Of a stretch of DNA of 64,000 nt, positions 8,382-16,627 are shown one piece after another. The notes under the pieces were generated by a model. The model saw only the letters and a program-made list of their open reading frames with translations. It did no database searches and was not told the DNA's origin. The stretch comes from Candidatus Omnitrophota bacterium (GTDB lineage Bacteria > Omnitrophota > Gorgyraeia > Gygaellales > JAQTUX01). Numbering within the stretch: position 1 is the stretch's first letter; each line of letters starts with the position of its first letter. The stretch is taken from assembly GCA_028707125.1 (NCBI GenBank), contig JAQTUX010000002.1:62001-126000 (forward strand). The letters run 5' to 3'. Made by a program: the position numbers and the translations under genes.

Positions 8382-9397
8382 CCTATGGCCAACCCCACGG
8401 CAACCGCCAATTTATGTTTATGCTTATTGATCGCGTTTAAATCAAGCGCGGGATCGAGTTCCATGTTGATCAACGGATCCCAACGCGCGAATTCAATACC
8501 TGCCGCCTGCCCCAGCGATACATCAAGGCCTGTAAATTCGCTCCCTCCGCCGCTGAGAAAAACCTTCTCTACGCCCGCGGCGCTATGGCTTTCAAAATAA
8601 TCAAAAGAAGCCCTTATCTCATTAGCCAGGTTGTTTATTGCCGGTTCGCACGCGGCCTTTACTGATGACATTTTTTCCGCGGGATCGGCCTTTAATTCTT
8701 CCGAACTCTGAAGATCGATCCCTAAGGAAGAGCCTATCTTCTCCGTAAGCACATTGCCGCCCCAGGAGATCTCCCTGTTAAAAACCGGCACGCTGCCTTC
8801 AAGGATATTCAAGCTGGAAACAGAGGCCCCGATATTGAGCAGGGCGCATACCCTGCATTTATAGTCCTTTTGAAATTTAATAAACCGTTCCGTAAACGCG
8901 TTGATAAGCGCGATGGAATCTATGCCGACTGAATTTATCTCCAACCCGCTGCCGCGGATCACCTTGATCTTCTCCGTCAGGAAGGCCTTTTTTACGGCGG
9001 CAAGCAAAACCAGCATCTTTTTCTCCGGCAGATCGTTCTTAAGTATCGCCGCGTCTATTATACATTCAGATATGGAAAACGGGATATGTTTTTCCGCCTC
9101 AAAGTTTAAGGCGCTCTTGAGTTCAGAAGGGCTCATGCCGGGCATAATGACATAACGGCTGATAACGGCGCTGCCTGAAAAAGATATATTCACGGCGATC
9201 CCCGCGATATCGTTTTTCCTGACCATATCCGATAAGGCGCCGGGGATATCCACGCAGGGGACGACAACGCAGCGCCTTAACGCTGCCGCGCCCTCTCTTT
9301 TCTCCAACGACAGGAATTTTATATTGCCTGTGCCGATATCAAGGGCGTAAGAGGCGTCCTGTTTCGCGAAAAGGCGTTTAAAGAAATAATTCCTCAT
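8378..9397 (-). CDS. pilM: PilM-like actin-fold pilus assembly ATPase
   Basis: PilM is a cytoplasmic actin/FtsA-like protein that binds PilN and anchors the alignment complex. The 339-residue protein shows ALDIGTGNIKFLSL (phosphate 1 region, residues 18-31), CALLNIGASVSSLNIL (phosphate 2) and EKVFLSGGGSEFTGL (adenosine region), with normal length. The start is odd: an intrinsic terminator's T-tract ends 4 bases before the ATG, and the only ribosome-binding-like bases (AAGG) touch the ATG. Expression of pilM to pilQ therefore probably depends on read-through from the pilin gene or a weak internal promoter. Confidence 0.92.
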   Translation of the reverse strand: MRNYFFKRLFAKQDASYALDIGTGNIKFLSLEKREGAAALRRCVVVPCVDIPGALSDMVRKNDIAGIAVNISFSGSAVISRYVIMPGMSPSELKSALNFEAEKHIPFSISECIIDAAILKNDLPEKKMLVLLAAVKKAFLTEKIKVIRGSGLEINSVGIDSIALINAFTERFIKFQKDYKCRVCALLNIGASVSSLNILEGSVPVFNREISWGGNVLTEKIGSSLGIDLQSSEELKADPAEKMSSVKAACEPAINNLANEIRASFDYFESHSAAGVEKVFLSGGGSEFTGLDVSLGQAAGIEFARWDPLINMELDPALDLNAINKHKHKLAVAVGLAIG

Positions 9398-9400
9398 CCT

Positions 9401-9430
9401 TAAAAAAAATGCCTCTTTTTTCCAGAGGCA
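9401..9430 (-). terminator. intrinsic terminator/attenuator between pilin gene and pilM
   Basis: On the minus strand the stem GCCTCT/AGAGGC (9429-9424 with 9416-9411, closed by an extra A-T pair at 9430/9410) encloses a 7-base loop and is followed by eight T residues (9409-9402). This is a textbook Rho-independent terminator. It ends 4 bases before the pilM ATG, so it would limit transcription of pilM-N-O-P-Q relative to the pilin. Confidence 0.85.
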
Positions 9431-9491
9431 ACTGCCATATCCGGGCTCAATTTATGGCCATTTCTCTATAATACATCAATTTTATTTTGCG

Positions 9492-9530
9492 AATGCCCCG
9501 GTCATCCTTTTTCAGGATAACCGGGACATT
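9492..9530 (-). other. long 3' hairpin after the pilin gene
   Basis: Bases 9492-9507 and 9515-9530 form a 16-pair stem with a 7-base loop. The two non-Watson-Crick positions (9503/9519 and 9496/9526) are G-U wobbles in minus-strand RNA but C-A mismatches in plus-strand RNA, so the structure belongs to the minus-strand transcript. It begins 21 bases after the pilin stop. The downstream sequence is A-rich rather than T-rich, so it fits an RNA-stabilising 3' hairpin better than a terminator. The remaining part of the gap (9431-9491) holds only a weak -10-like TATTAT. Confidence 0.7.
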
Positions 9531-9550
9531 CTTAAACGTAGCAGTAAATA

Positions 9551-9967
9551 TTAACCGGCTGCGCAAGCGGCTTCCGTCAACACGCCGCCTGTGGTGATCG
9601 TATAGGTCTTTGTTCCGGTAGTACCGCAAGTTCCAGGCGTGGCAGTGCAGGAATAACCCGTAGCAGCCAAAGTGCCGCAGGCATAGGTATACCCCTGATA
9701 AGGCCCGCCGGTCGTATAATCCTTACCCATATAACTGGGGGTTACGCCTACCAGATCAGCGGCTATGTTATCGGGATAATTTCCGTTATTAGATACCGCG
9801 TATGTCTCGCAGGCAGTAGAAAGCGTCCGCAATGTTGCCTGGGCCGCAGCCTCGTTGGCAGTAACCCTCGCCCTCAACAGGTTGGGTATGGCTATGGCCG
9901 CCAGAAGCGCGATAATGGCCACTACAATCATGATCTCCACCAATGTAAAACCTTTTCTCATTTTCAT
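9551..9967 (-). CDS. pilA: type IV pilin / pseudopilin major subunit
   Basis: This 138-residue protein is a prepilin. The leader MKMRKG is cut between Gly6 and Phe7 by prepilin peptidase. The mature N-terminus FTLVEIMIVVAIIALLAAIA has the required Glu5 and the hydrophobic assembly helix, followed by IPNLLRARVTANEAAA. The C-terminal domain has five cysteines and a Thr/Gly-rich end. It has the strongest Shine-Dalgarno in the window, GGAGGT at 9976-9971, with two possible ATGs (9967, spacing 4; 9961, spacing 10). It has its own promoter and lies directly upstream of pilM-Q. The small size also fits a pulG-like pseudopilin. Confidence 0.92.
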   Translation of the reverse strand: MKMRKGFTLVEIMIVVAIIALLAAIAIPNLLRARVTANEAAAQATLRTLSTACETYAVSNNGNYPDNIAADLVGVTPSYMGKDYTTGGPYQGYTYACGTLAATGYSCTATPGTCGTTGTKTYTITTGGVLTEAACAAG

Positions 9968-9970
9968 TCT

Positions 9971-9976
9971 ACCTCC
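9971..9976 (-). promoter_or_regulatory. strong Shine-Dalgarno of pilin gene
   Basis: GGAGGT on the minus strand, within GAGAGGAGGT, precedes the ATG at 9967 by 3 bases and a second in-frame ATG at 9961 by 9 bases. Spacing does not decide between them; both give a short basic leader before the prepilin cleavage site. The strength of the site fits an abundant structural subunit. Confidence 0.75.
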
Positions 9977-10010
9977 TCTCTAAGGTAAGATTAGGCCGTG
10001 CGCCACCCTC

Positions 10011-10022
10011 ATTGTTAACAAT
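10011..10022. promoter_or_regulatory. 12-bp perfect palindrome over pilin start region (possible operator)
   Basis: ATTGTTAACAAT is a perfect inverted repeat. It overlaps the last three bases of the pilin -10 box and covers the predicted start point near 10013. A dimeric regulator bound here would block open-complex formation. No regulator gene is visible in the window; chance occurrence in A/T-rich DNA cannot be ruled out. Confidence 0.45.
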
Positions 10023-10047
10023 ATATCATATCTTTAATATTTTTCAA
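10020..10047 (-). promoter_or_regulatory. sigma70-type promoter for the pilin gene
   Basis: Minus-strand -35 TTGAAA (10047-10042), a 16-base spacer, and -10 TATATT (10025-10020) preceded by TGA, an extended -10. It overlaps the stop codon of the upstream epimerase gene and would give a 5' leader of about 45 bases. Confidence 0.7.
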
Positions 10048-10963
10048 GTGTCTTTTTTAAACCCTCGCGCAATCCTATTCCGGGTTTCCATCCTAATTTC
10101 TTTTTAGCCAGCGATATATCCGGACGGCGCTGCCTGGGGTCATCCTCAGGCAGCTTCTTAAATATGATCTTGCTGCTGCTGCCGGTGATCTTTACTATAC
10201 ATTTCGCGAGGTCATATATTGTATATTCGGCCGGGTTCCCAAGGTTTACAGGGCAGTTTAAACCTGAAAGCAGCAACTTGTAAATCCCGTTTATGAGGTC
10301 GCTTATATAACAGAAAGACCGCGTCTGGCGGCCGTTCCCATAAACAGTGATCGGCTTGCCGGAAAATGCCTGAGAAAGAAAATTAGGAATGGCCCTGCCG
10401 TCGTTCTCTCTCATTCTGGGGCCGTAAGTATTGAATATCCTGACTATCCTTGTATCTATCTTGTGAACCCGGTTATAGGCCATTGTGATCGCCTCCGCGA
10501 AACGCTTTGCTTCATCGTAACAGCCGCGAACGCCTATAGGATTCACATGGCCCCAGTATCCCTCTCTTTGCGGATGGACCTGCGGGTCGCCATATATCTC
10601 ACTGGTGGACGCCAGCATAAATGTTGCTCTTTTCTCCTTCGCCAGGCCTAAAGCGTTATGCGTTCCCAAAGAACCGACTTTTAATGTTTGAATGGGAAAC
10701 TTCAGATAATCTATGGGGCTGGCGGGAGAAGCAAAGTGCAGTATATAATCAATCTTGCCCTTTATATTTATATATTTAGCGACATCATGCCTGACAAATC
10801 TGAATGAAGCGTTATTCTTGAGATGACTTATGTTGTCGGGGCTGCCCGTAATGAGATTATCAAGGCAGATCACGCGAAAACCCTTATTAAGCAAGAAATC
10901 GCACAGATGCGAACCGATGAAACCGGCGCCTCCGGTTATCAATGCTGTTTTTCTTCGAACCAT
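10034..10963 (-). CDS. UDP-glucuronate decarboxylase-like SDR (UXS family)
   Basis: This 309-residue extended SDR most resembles UDP-glucuronate decarboxylase, which makes UDP-xylose for surface glycans. It has the NAD motif GGAGFIGSH (residues 11-19), ASTSEIYGD with the active-site Ser/Thr, and YDEAK as the catalytic Tyr-x-x-x-Lys. The stretch RGCYDEAKR is close to the UXS signature, and FNTYGPRM follows. No UDP-glucose dehydrogenase is in the window, so its substrate supply is unseen; a related 4,6-dehydratase or epimerase role is the alternative. It is the last gene of the glycan run, overlaps the preceding epimerase by 25 bases, and contains the pilin -35 region at its 3' end. Confidence 0.8.
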   Translation of the reverse strand: MVRRKTALITGGAGFIGSHLCDFLLNKGFRVICLDNLITGSPDNISHLKNNASFRFVRHDVAKYINIKGKIDYILHFASPASPIDYLKFPIQTLKVGSLGTHNALGLAKEKRATFMLASTSEIYGDPQVHPQREGYWGHVNPIGVRGCYDEAKRFAEAITMAYNRVHKIDTRIVRIFNTYGPRMRENDGRAIPNFLSQAFSGKPITVYGNGRQTRSFCYISDLINGIYKLLLSGLNCPVNLGNPAEYTIYDLAKCIVKITGSSSKIIFKKLPEDDPRQRRPDISLAKKKLGWKPGIGLREGLKKTLEKY

Positions 10964-11883
10964 TCTATCGTCTTCTTTAATCCGTTTTTAAAATCGGTTT
11001 TCGTCTTATATCCCAGCTCTTTCTCGATCCGCGAGACATCCGCCAGCGTCCTGCGCACATCTCCCTTGCGCGGGGGCTTGAAATCAGGATCGGCCCTTTT
11101 TCCCATTATCCGGCATATTGACTCTAAAAGCTCCAATACCGTATGGTCCCGGCCTGCCGCCACATTATAGACATTGCCGGCGCCGTTTTTTGAACGCGCC
11201 GCCAGGATATTGGCCTCCACAACGTTATCCACGAAAGTAAAGTCCCTCGACTGTTTACCATCTCCGTAAACCGGGGGCATCCTTCCTTCCATGACGGATG
11301 TTATGAATTTGGGCACAACAACGGCATAATCGTCATCCAGTGACTGCCTGGGCCCGAACACGTTAAAGTACCGCAGGATAAAGGCCTTCAGCCCGTAAAA
11401 CCTCGTAAATATCCTGCAGTAATATTCTCCGGCGAGCTTGCTCAACGCGTAAGGCGAGATAGGCGAAGGCGGCGCGTCTTCTTTCTCGGGAAAGGCATCC
11501 GTATCTCCGTAAACAGAACTGGAAGAGGCAAATACGAAACTCTTCGCGTTATTCTCTACGGCCGCTTCAAGCATGTTCAGCGTGCCGCCTATATTAACTT
11601 TATCATATTCATGCGGCTGTTCAAATGACCTGGGCACGCTCCTTAGCGCCGCCTGATGCAATATGTAATCCGTGGACTGAACCGCCTTACGGCAAGTATC
11701 CCTGTCGCGGATATCGCCTTCTATTATCTCAAGGTTGGCGCCTTTCAGATGAGACAGGTTACCTCTGCTGCCGGAAGAGAAATTATCCAGCACCCTGACG
11801 TAATTACCTTCCCTGATCAACCTTTCGGTTATATGTGAGCCGATAAAACCGGCTCCGCCGGTTATAAGATATCTTTCCATCAC
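10939..11883 (-). CDS. NAD-dependent sugar epimerase (UDP-glucose 4-epimerase-like SDR)
   Basis: A 314-residue extended SDR of the type that interconverts UDP-hexoses or UDP-hexuronates at C4. It shows GGAGFIGSH near the N-terminus, the active-site [14 protein letters not shown] as Tyr-x-x-x-Lys, and FGPRQ plus FTFVDN typical of the family. Typical chain length is 310-330. It begins 4 bases after the end of the upstream GT2 gene and overlaps the UXS-like gene. Precise substrate cannot be read from sequence. Confidence 0.82.
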   Translation of the reverse strand: MMERYLITGGAGFIGSHITERLIREGNYVRVLDNFSSGSRGNLSHLKGANLEIIEGDIRDRDTCRKAVQSTDYILHQAALRSVPRSFEQPHEYDKVNIGGTLNMLEAAVENNAKSFVFASSSSVYGDTDAFPEKEDAPPSPISPYALSKLAGEYYCRIFTRFYGLKAFILRYFNVFGPRQSLDDDYAVVVPKFITSVMEGRMPPVYGDGKQSRDFTFVDNVVEANILAARSKNGAGNVYNVAAGRDHTVLELLESICRIMGKRADPDFKPPRKGDVRRTLADVSRIEKELGYKTKTDFKNGLKKTIEWFEEKQH

Positions 11884-11886
11884 CCG

Positions 11887-12633
11887 CTACCTCTTTAAGG
11901 CCCGCCCCCGATGCAGTTCATCCTGGATAAGAAGTTTTTCCAGCCAGACATACAGCACCGTAAAAAGATATTTCCTGCTTAACGCCCTGATGCTCAGTTT
12001 TGACAAGCCGCTTTTCCTGCCGTACCAGTTGATCGGTATCTGCGCGAAGGAAAAACCCCTTACTATCGCCTTTAACGGCATCTCTACCGTTATGTTAAAA
12101 TGCTGCGCCTGAAGCGGCTGTATCGCGTTTACCACATCGGCCCTATAGAGCTTAAAGGCGTTCGTAATATCATTTTCCTTCAATAAAAATAATGCCTGCA
12201 CAAAAGTATTTGCCAGGCGATTGATCATAAGTTTCAGCAGCGGGTAATCCTTCACAACGCTGCCTTTCACGAACCTGGAACCGAATACGCAGTCATAACC
12301 TTCTTCCAGTTTTCGGAAACAGCGCACAATATCTTTCGGGTCATCCGACTGGTCCCCCATAACTACCGCGACAGCATCGCCGGTTGTATGCGACAACCCT
12401 TCCCTGAGCGCCCTGCCGAAACCGGATGGCTGTTGACGATTGACGGGTTTTATACGCGGATTAACTCCGGCCAGCCCCTCTATGATATCACGCGTGCCGT
12501 CGGTACTGTTATCGTTAACGCAAACGATCTCGTAATCTATGCCCGCGCGGCTCAATTCAGACGCGACATCCTCTATGGCCTGCCTGATACACCCTTGCTC
12601 ATTATGCGCCGGTATTACCACGGACAGCTTCAC
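11887..12633 (-). CDS. GT2 glycosyltransferase, DPM1-like
   Basis: A 248-residue family 2 glycosyltransferase (GT-A fold). The nucleotide-binding start VVIPAHNEQGCI and the metal-binding region VVMGDQSDDP (aspartates replacing the more usual DADLQH) resemble dolichol-phosphate mannose synthase-like enzymes that load sugars on polyprenyl phosphate. There are no clear C-terminal membrane segments. The end is basic (ELHRGRALKR). Its ATG overlaps the stop of... the O-antigen-ligase gene (ATGA arrangement) so they are coupled. Acceptor and donor are unknown. Confidence 0.82.
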   Translation of the reverse strand: MKLSVVIPAHNEQGCIRQAIEDVASELSRAGIDYEIVCVNDNSTDGTRDIIEGLAGVNPRIKPVNRQQPSGFGRALREGLSHTTGDAVAVVMGDQSDDPKDIVRCFRKLEEGYDCVFGSRFVKGSVVKDYPLLKLMINRLANTFVQALFLLKENDITNAFKLYRADVVNAIQPLQAQHFNITVEMPLKAIVRGFSFAQIPINWYGRKSGLSKLSIRALSRKYLFTVLYVWLEKLLIQDELHRGRALKR

Positions 12634-13874
12634 TTTAGCCCGCCCTCTGCTGTATCAGCCGGCAAGAGCTGGCTGCCCTTTATTATGACCGCCGCGCCCA
12701 GCGCGAGATCGAACCAAAAGAACATCCCCAGGTTCAAATTATACAGGCTGGTATCAAAGAGCATATGCCCGCAAAATACTATGGCGGCCGATACGCTGGC
12801 CAGGGATGTATACCAATATACATCCCTCCTGCCTTTCTTTAAAAATCTGATACCGTAGTAGAAAAAAACAAGCAATATTAACAGGAACGACGCCAACCCT
12901 ATAACCCCTGTTTCAGCTGCTATCTGCAGGTAGCAATTATGCGCGTAGGGTATACCGTGGCCGTAGGGATAATCCACAAATCTCCTGAAATTGAACATGA
13001 AAGTACCCAGGCCAATACCCATCCACGGCTTGGACAGGATCATCTTAAGGCACCCCTGCCAGATCAGGCGCCTGTCCATACTGCCGGCATCGGTCAATTC
13101 AAACATGCCTTTCAGGCGCGCCTGCAAATAGGTATTGCCGGAAAGGAAGAATGCCGCGGTGCCTACTATAAGCACCAAGACAAGAAAGACAGCCAGATAC
13201 CTCAGCCATAAGCTCATAAATAATATTGAAATAAGCGAAACAAGCCATGAGCCGCGGGAAACGGTAAGCATTAAACAGGAAAACAGGAGCACGAACAGGG
13301 CCAATACCGAGGCGCGGGCAAACCTGCGGCGGAAGAAAGCGAAGGCGGAGATCACAAAAGGAATGACCATGGCCAGATAGCAGCCAAAATCATTAGGCGT
13401 ATAGAATGACGCTGTGATCCTGGGTATGTCCCACCATTTACGGCAGCGGATGAAGTCCTTGTGAGTAAAATGCTGATATATACCGTCTATTCCCAAAAGG
13501 GCGGCGGATACGAACAGGATATAAAATACATTCCTGACCCTGCGTTGATTATTCAGGGTTTCCACTACGGCAAAGAAAAATAATATATTCTGTAAAAGCT
13601 TATATGAAAAGGTGTGCGCGCTGATTATCAGGTTGCTGCTAAGGAAAACCGACAGGAAACAAATAGCCAGGTAGGCAAAGATCGCGTAATTCATATAGGT
13701 ATCCGGCAGCAGGCTGCGCTGCAGGATCTTTTTGAAGACATATAACGCTATTGCCAGAATACTTGCCGTCTCTATAATGGCGGTGGATATCGGCAAAAAA
13801 TATACGACTATGTAGATCAGAACAAGGATAGCCCTATCCAGAAAACCTATGGCCTTATCTCTTTCAAAACGCAT
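12630..13874 (-). CDS. O-antigen ligase / polymerase family membrane protein
   Basis: A multi-spanning inner-membrane protein (about 11 segments) of the Wzy_C/WaaL family, which ligates or polymerises undecaprenyl-linked glycans at the periplasmic face. The large periplasmic loop has the family pattern GIGLGTFMFNF ... YAHNCYLQIAAETG, including the His-Asn pair near residue 320. I chose ATG 13874, which has AAGG upstream and overlaps the WecA fusion gene by 11 bases, over the TTG at 13892. Ligase and polymerase cannot be told apart from sequence; it lies beside the initiating transferase, which fits either. Confidence 0.85.
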   Translation of the reverse strand: MRFERDKAIGFLDRAILVLIYIVVYFLPISTAIIETASILAIALYVFKKILQRSLLPDTYMNYAIFAYLAICFLSVFLSSNLIISAHTFSYKLLQNILFFFAVVETLNNQRRVRNVFYILFVSAALLGIDGIYQHFTHKDFIRCRKWWDIPRITASFYTPNDFGCYLAMVIPFVISAFAFFRRRFARASVLALFVLLFSCLMLTVSRGSWLVSLISILFMSLWLRYLAVFLVLVLIVGTAAFFLSGNTYLQARLKGMFELTDAGSMDRRLIWQGCLKMILSKPWMGIGLGTFMFNFRRFVDYPYGHGIPYAHNCYLQIAAETGVIGLASFLLILLVFFYYGIRFLKKGRRDVYWYTSLASVSAAIVFCGHMLFDTSLYNLNLGMFFWFDLALGAAVIIKGSQLLPADTAEGGLK

Positions 13875-15693
13875 CCGCGCCTGCCTTATCAAGTAAGCCG
13901 CCTAACCTTCTATATTCCACTCCCGCCTCGCCGCATATCCCGGCTATATGAGAAATATCGGAAGGGCCCAACCCGGGGATGGCTATGATGACTTCCTTAA
14001 TATCACGGGCCTTTATTATCTCAAATAACCTGTCTCTCGCTCCCGCGACAGGGACCCCGTGTATCTTGTTGTTCAGCTTGCGGGGGTCGTCATCAATAAA
14101 ACATACGGGATTGTAGTCCAGATTCCTGTTCCTGCGTATCTCTCTTAACGCCATCTCGCCTGTGTCGCCCGCGCCGTATATCAGGATATTTATGCTTCTG
14201 GGCCTGGCCCGGTCAAAAAAATCTCCGATCAGGCGGAACAGCACCCTCGTGCCGGACGCCAAAAACAAAAGCAGCAACCAGTCGATAAAAAATACCGCCC
14301 GGGAATATTCCCTGAATCTGAACAATAGCGTTAAGGCGGCTATCGATATGACCGAGCCCAGGCTTACCGCCTTAAAAATATTCGTCAGGTCTGATATACT
14401 TATGTATTTCCATACGCCCCTGTAAAGGCCGAACATAAAGAATACTGACATCTTTATAAGTATAATAAAAGGCCACGATTCTTTTATCATTGATAAACTA
14501 TTGATAAGAGAGGTATTGCCTTCATAGCGCAGGAAAAACGCAAAATAGTAGGCAGCGCATATAAGGATAAAATCCAATAATACCTCTACCACCCGCCTTT
14601 TATGCAGCAGCATACCGTCAAACACGGTCATACTTGACCCCGGCCGGCGGGATCTCTGAGACGACACTACGCCCTCTCCCGAGATCCTGACTTCGGCAAG
14701 AAAAAACCCGAAATATAAAAGAATGATCGCGGCGACAACCGTGAGGAGCGCCGTAAGAAAGATATTCACCCTGGAGTAAGAAAGCGCGATCAAGCCAAGC
14801 AGGGCGCTTATCAGATAAAACAGGCAGACCGTCTTCCTCACGCTTAAACCCAGGTAAACGATCCTGTGGGAGGTATGGTCCTTGCCGCCTTTGGCGATCG
14901 ACTGCCCCTTAAACATCCTCACAAGAGAAACAAACGTGGTATCAAATATCGGCACGGCCATAACTAAAAACGGGATGGCCATTGTGACTATTAAATTAGA
15001 AAGAGAGCCGGTGGTCCCCATGATCGCTATCATTGCCAGGCTGAATCCCAGGAACATGCTCCCGCTGTCTCCCATAAATATCCTGGCAGGATTAAAATTA
15101 TACGGCAGAAAACCCAAAGACGCGCCTGCCAGCACTAACGCGATCATTGCCAGGGCAGTATGCTGCATAAAAACCGAGTTAACGAACAACATAAGGGAAG
15201 CGATGGCAGCTATCCCGCAGGCAAGGCCGTCCATATTATCCAGCATATTGAAGGCGTTAGTTACACCGATGATCCAAAGTATAATAAGAGGCGCGAGGAA
15301 AATATTGCCGATAACGGGAAAACTGGAAACGCCAAAGAATATAGTGATGCTGGCGGCTGTCATCTGGCCCAGGAGCTTAATATACGGCTGAAAGCCCAGC
15401 ATATCATCCATAACCCCCCAAAAGAATATAAAAGACGCTCCAAATAACAGGCCCTTTGCCTGCGAGAAAACAGCGGGATTAAAAAGAAAGGTTAAAAAGG
15501 AGGCGGAAAAGATCGCCACGCCGCCAAATAGGGCTGTGGGAACGGTATGCCATCTGTCGCTCCTTGGCCTGGACACCAATCCCAGCCGCAAGGCAGCAAG
15601 CCGCACAACAGGTGTCAACCCTAATGATAAAACCAGGGCCGACAGGAACGCGAATATAAACGGCTTATTTTCTGCGATAAAACCCGATAACAT
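13864..15693 (-). CDS. WecA/MraY-type glycosyl-1-phosphate transferase fused to CapD-like N-terminal half
   Basis: Residues 1-335 are a polyprenyl-phosphate sugar-1-phosphate transferase with MDDMLGF (95-101), NAFNMLDNMDG (146-156), FMGDSGS (206-212) and the cytoplasmic KDHTSHR (271-277); it starts glycan synthesis on undecaprenyl phosphate. Residues 360-609 match the N-terminal half of FlaA1/CapD-like epimerase/dehydratases: four membrane helices and a Rossmann-like segment IYGAGDTGEMALREI (505-519). The catalytic SDR domain of CapD is absent. The fusion is in one uninterrupted frame of 609 residues. The added part may sense nucleotide or redox state or dock a partner, which is inference. 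It overlaps both neighbours. Confidence 0.88.
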   Translation of the reverse strand: MLSGFIAENKPFIFAFLSALVLSLGLTPVVRLAALRLGLVSRPRSDRWHTVPTALFGGVAIFSASFLTFLFNPAVFSQAKGLLFGASFIFFWGVMDDMLGFQPYIKLLGQMTAASITIFFGVSSFPVIGNIFLAPLIILWIIGVTNAFNMLDNMDGLACGIAAIASLMLFVNSVFMQHTALAMIALVLAGASLGFLPYNFNPARIFMGDSGSMFLGFSLAMIAIMGTTGSLSNLIVTMAIPFLVMAVPIFDTTFVSLVRMFKGQSIAKGGKDHTSHRIVYLGLSVRKTVCLFYLISALLGLIALSYSRVNIFLTALLTVVAAIILLYFGFFLAEVRISGEGVVSSQRSRRPGSSMTVFDGMLLHKRRVVEVLLDFILICAAYYFAFFLRYEGNTSLINSLSMIKESWPFIILIKMSVFFMFGLYRGVWKYISISDLTNIFKAVSLGSVISIAALTLLFRFREYSRAVFFIDWLLLLFLASGTRVLFRLIGDFFDRARPRSINILIYGAGDTGEMALREIRRNRNLDYNPVCFIDDDPRKLNNKIHGVPVAGARDRLFEIIKARDIKEVIIAIPGLGPSDISHIAGICGEAGVEYRRLGGLLDKAGADAF

Positions 15694-16627
15694 CGTTAAT
15701 AATTTCCTCTAAATTATAGCTGGGCTTAAACCCTATCAGCTTGTTGATCTTACCCGTGTCGGGTACCCTGCGCTGCATATCTTCAAAGCCCTCCTCGTAG
15801 GCCTGATTATAAGGAACATATACGATATTTGACTTGCTGCCGGTTAATTTAATGATCTTTTCGGCTAATTTTTCTATGCTGACCTCTTCCTGGCTGCCTA
15901 TATTAAAAACCTCGCCCACAGCGCCCTTCTCATCCATCAGGGCCGCGATCGCGTTCACGGCGTCTCCGACATGTAAAAAACACCTCGTCTGTTTGCCGCT
16001 CCCATAGACGGTTATATTCTCATTATTTATGGCCTGTTTTACGAACCTGGGGATCACCATTCCGTAGGAGCCGGTCTGCCTGGGGCCCACAGTGTTGAAC
16101 AACCTCACAATTATGCTGGGCAGGCCCTTCTCTTTCCAGTATATATAAGCCAGCATCTCATCTACCGCCTTGGCGGTAGAATAACCCCAGCGGCTCTTCA
16201 AAGGAGAACCCAGGATCCTGTCATCGGTCTCCTTGAGCGGGCCGTTTGTGTTTTTGCCGTAGATCTCCGAAGTGGATGTGATCAATATCTTTTTGTGATA
16301 ACGATAAGCCATATCTATGACTATCTCGCTTCCCTTGATATTGGTCGTCAGCGACTCCAGCGGCCTTTTTACCACTAATTCAACCCCCACAGCCGCGGCA
16401 AGATGGAATATCACATCACACTTATCTACCAATTTTTCTACGACCGGGCCGTTAAGTATGGAGCCCGTCATAACATGTAAACGCGGGTTATCTTCAAATG
16501 AGGCAATATTATCCCAGCTGCCTGTTGAAAGGTCGTCCAGAATGGTTACTTCATCGCCCTTCCGCAGGTAGGCTTCCGCCAAATGAGAACCGATAAAACC
16601 CGCGCCGCCTGTAATCAATACCTTCAT
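15665..16627 (-). CDS. NAD-dependent nucleotide-sugar epimerase/dehydratase
   Basis: An extended SDR of about 320 residues with GGAGFIGSH at the N-terminus, STSEIYGKN near the active site and YSTAK as Tyr-x-x-x-Lys, followed by NTVGPRQTGSYGM. These stretches resemble UDP-glucuronate decarboxylase and GDP-mannose/UDP-glucose dehydratase relatives. I chose ATG 16627: it overlaps the preceding stop as ATGA and has AGGTG 6 bases upstream; an ATG at 16642 is possible. The end overlaps the WecA fusion gene by 29 bases. Substrate not determined. Confidence 0.8.
   Translation of the reverse strand: MKVLITGGAGFIGSHLAEAYLRKGDEVTILDDLSTGSWDNIASFEDNPRLHVMTGSILNGPVVEKLVDKCDVIFHLAAAVGVELVVKRPLESLTTNIKGSEIVIDMAYRYHKKILITSTSEIYGKNTNGPLKETDDRILGSPLKSRWGYSTAKAVDEMLAYIYWKEKGLPSIIVRLFNTVGPRQTGSYGMVIPRFVKQAINNENITVYGSGKQTRCFLHVGDAVNAIAALMDEKGAVGEVFNIGSQEEVSIEKLAEKIIKLTGSKSNIVYVPYNQAYEEGFEDMQRRVPDTGKINKLIGFKPSYNLEEIINDVIGFYRRK

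Noticed and set aside
9492-9530. Rho-independent terminator of the pilin gene
   Set aside because: The stem is strong but is followed by A-rich, not T-rich, sequence; called a 3' hairpin instead.
9447-9629. 60-codon minus-strand open frame across the pilin 3' end
   Set aside because: Overlaps the pilin in another frame and runs through the 9492-9530 hairpin; Arg/Lys-rich composition, no Shine-Dalgarno.
14882-15391. 169-codon open frame on the plus strand
   Set aside because: Antisense to the WecA domain, where hydrophobic codons give few stops on the other strand.
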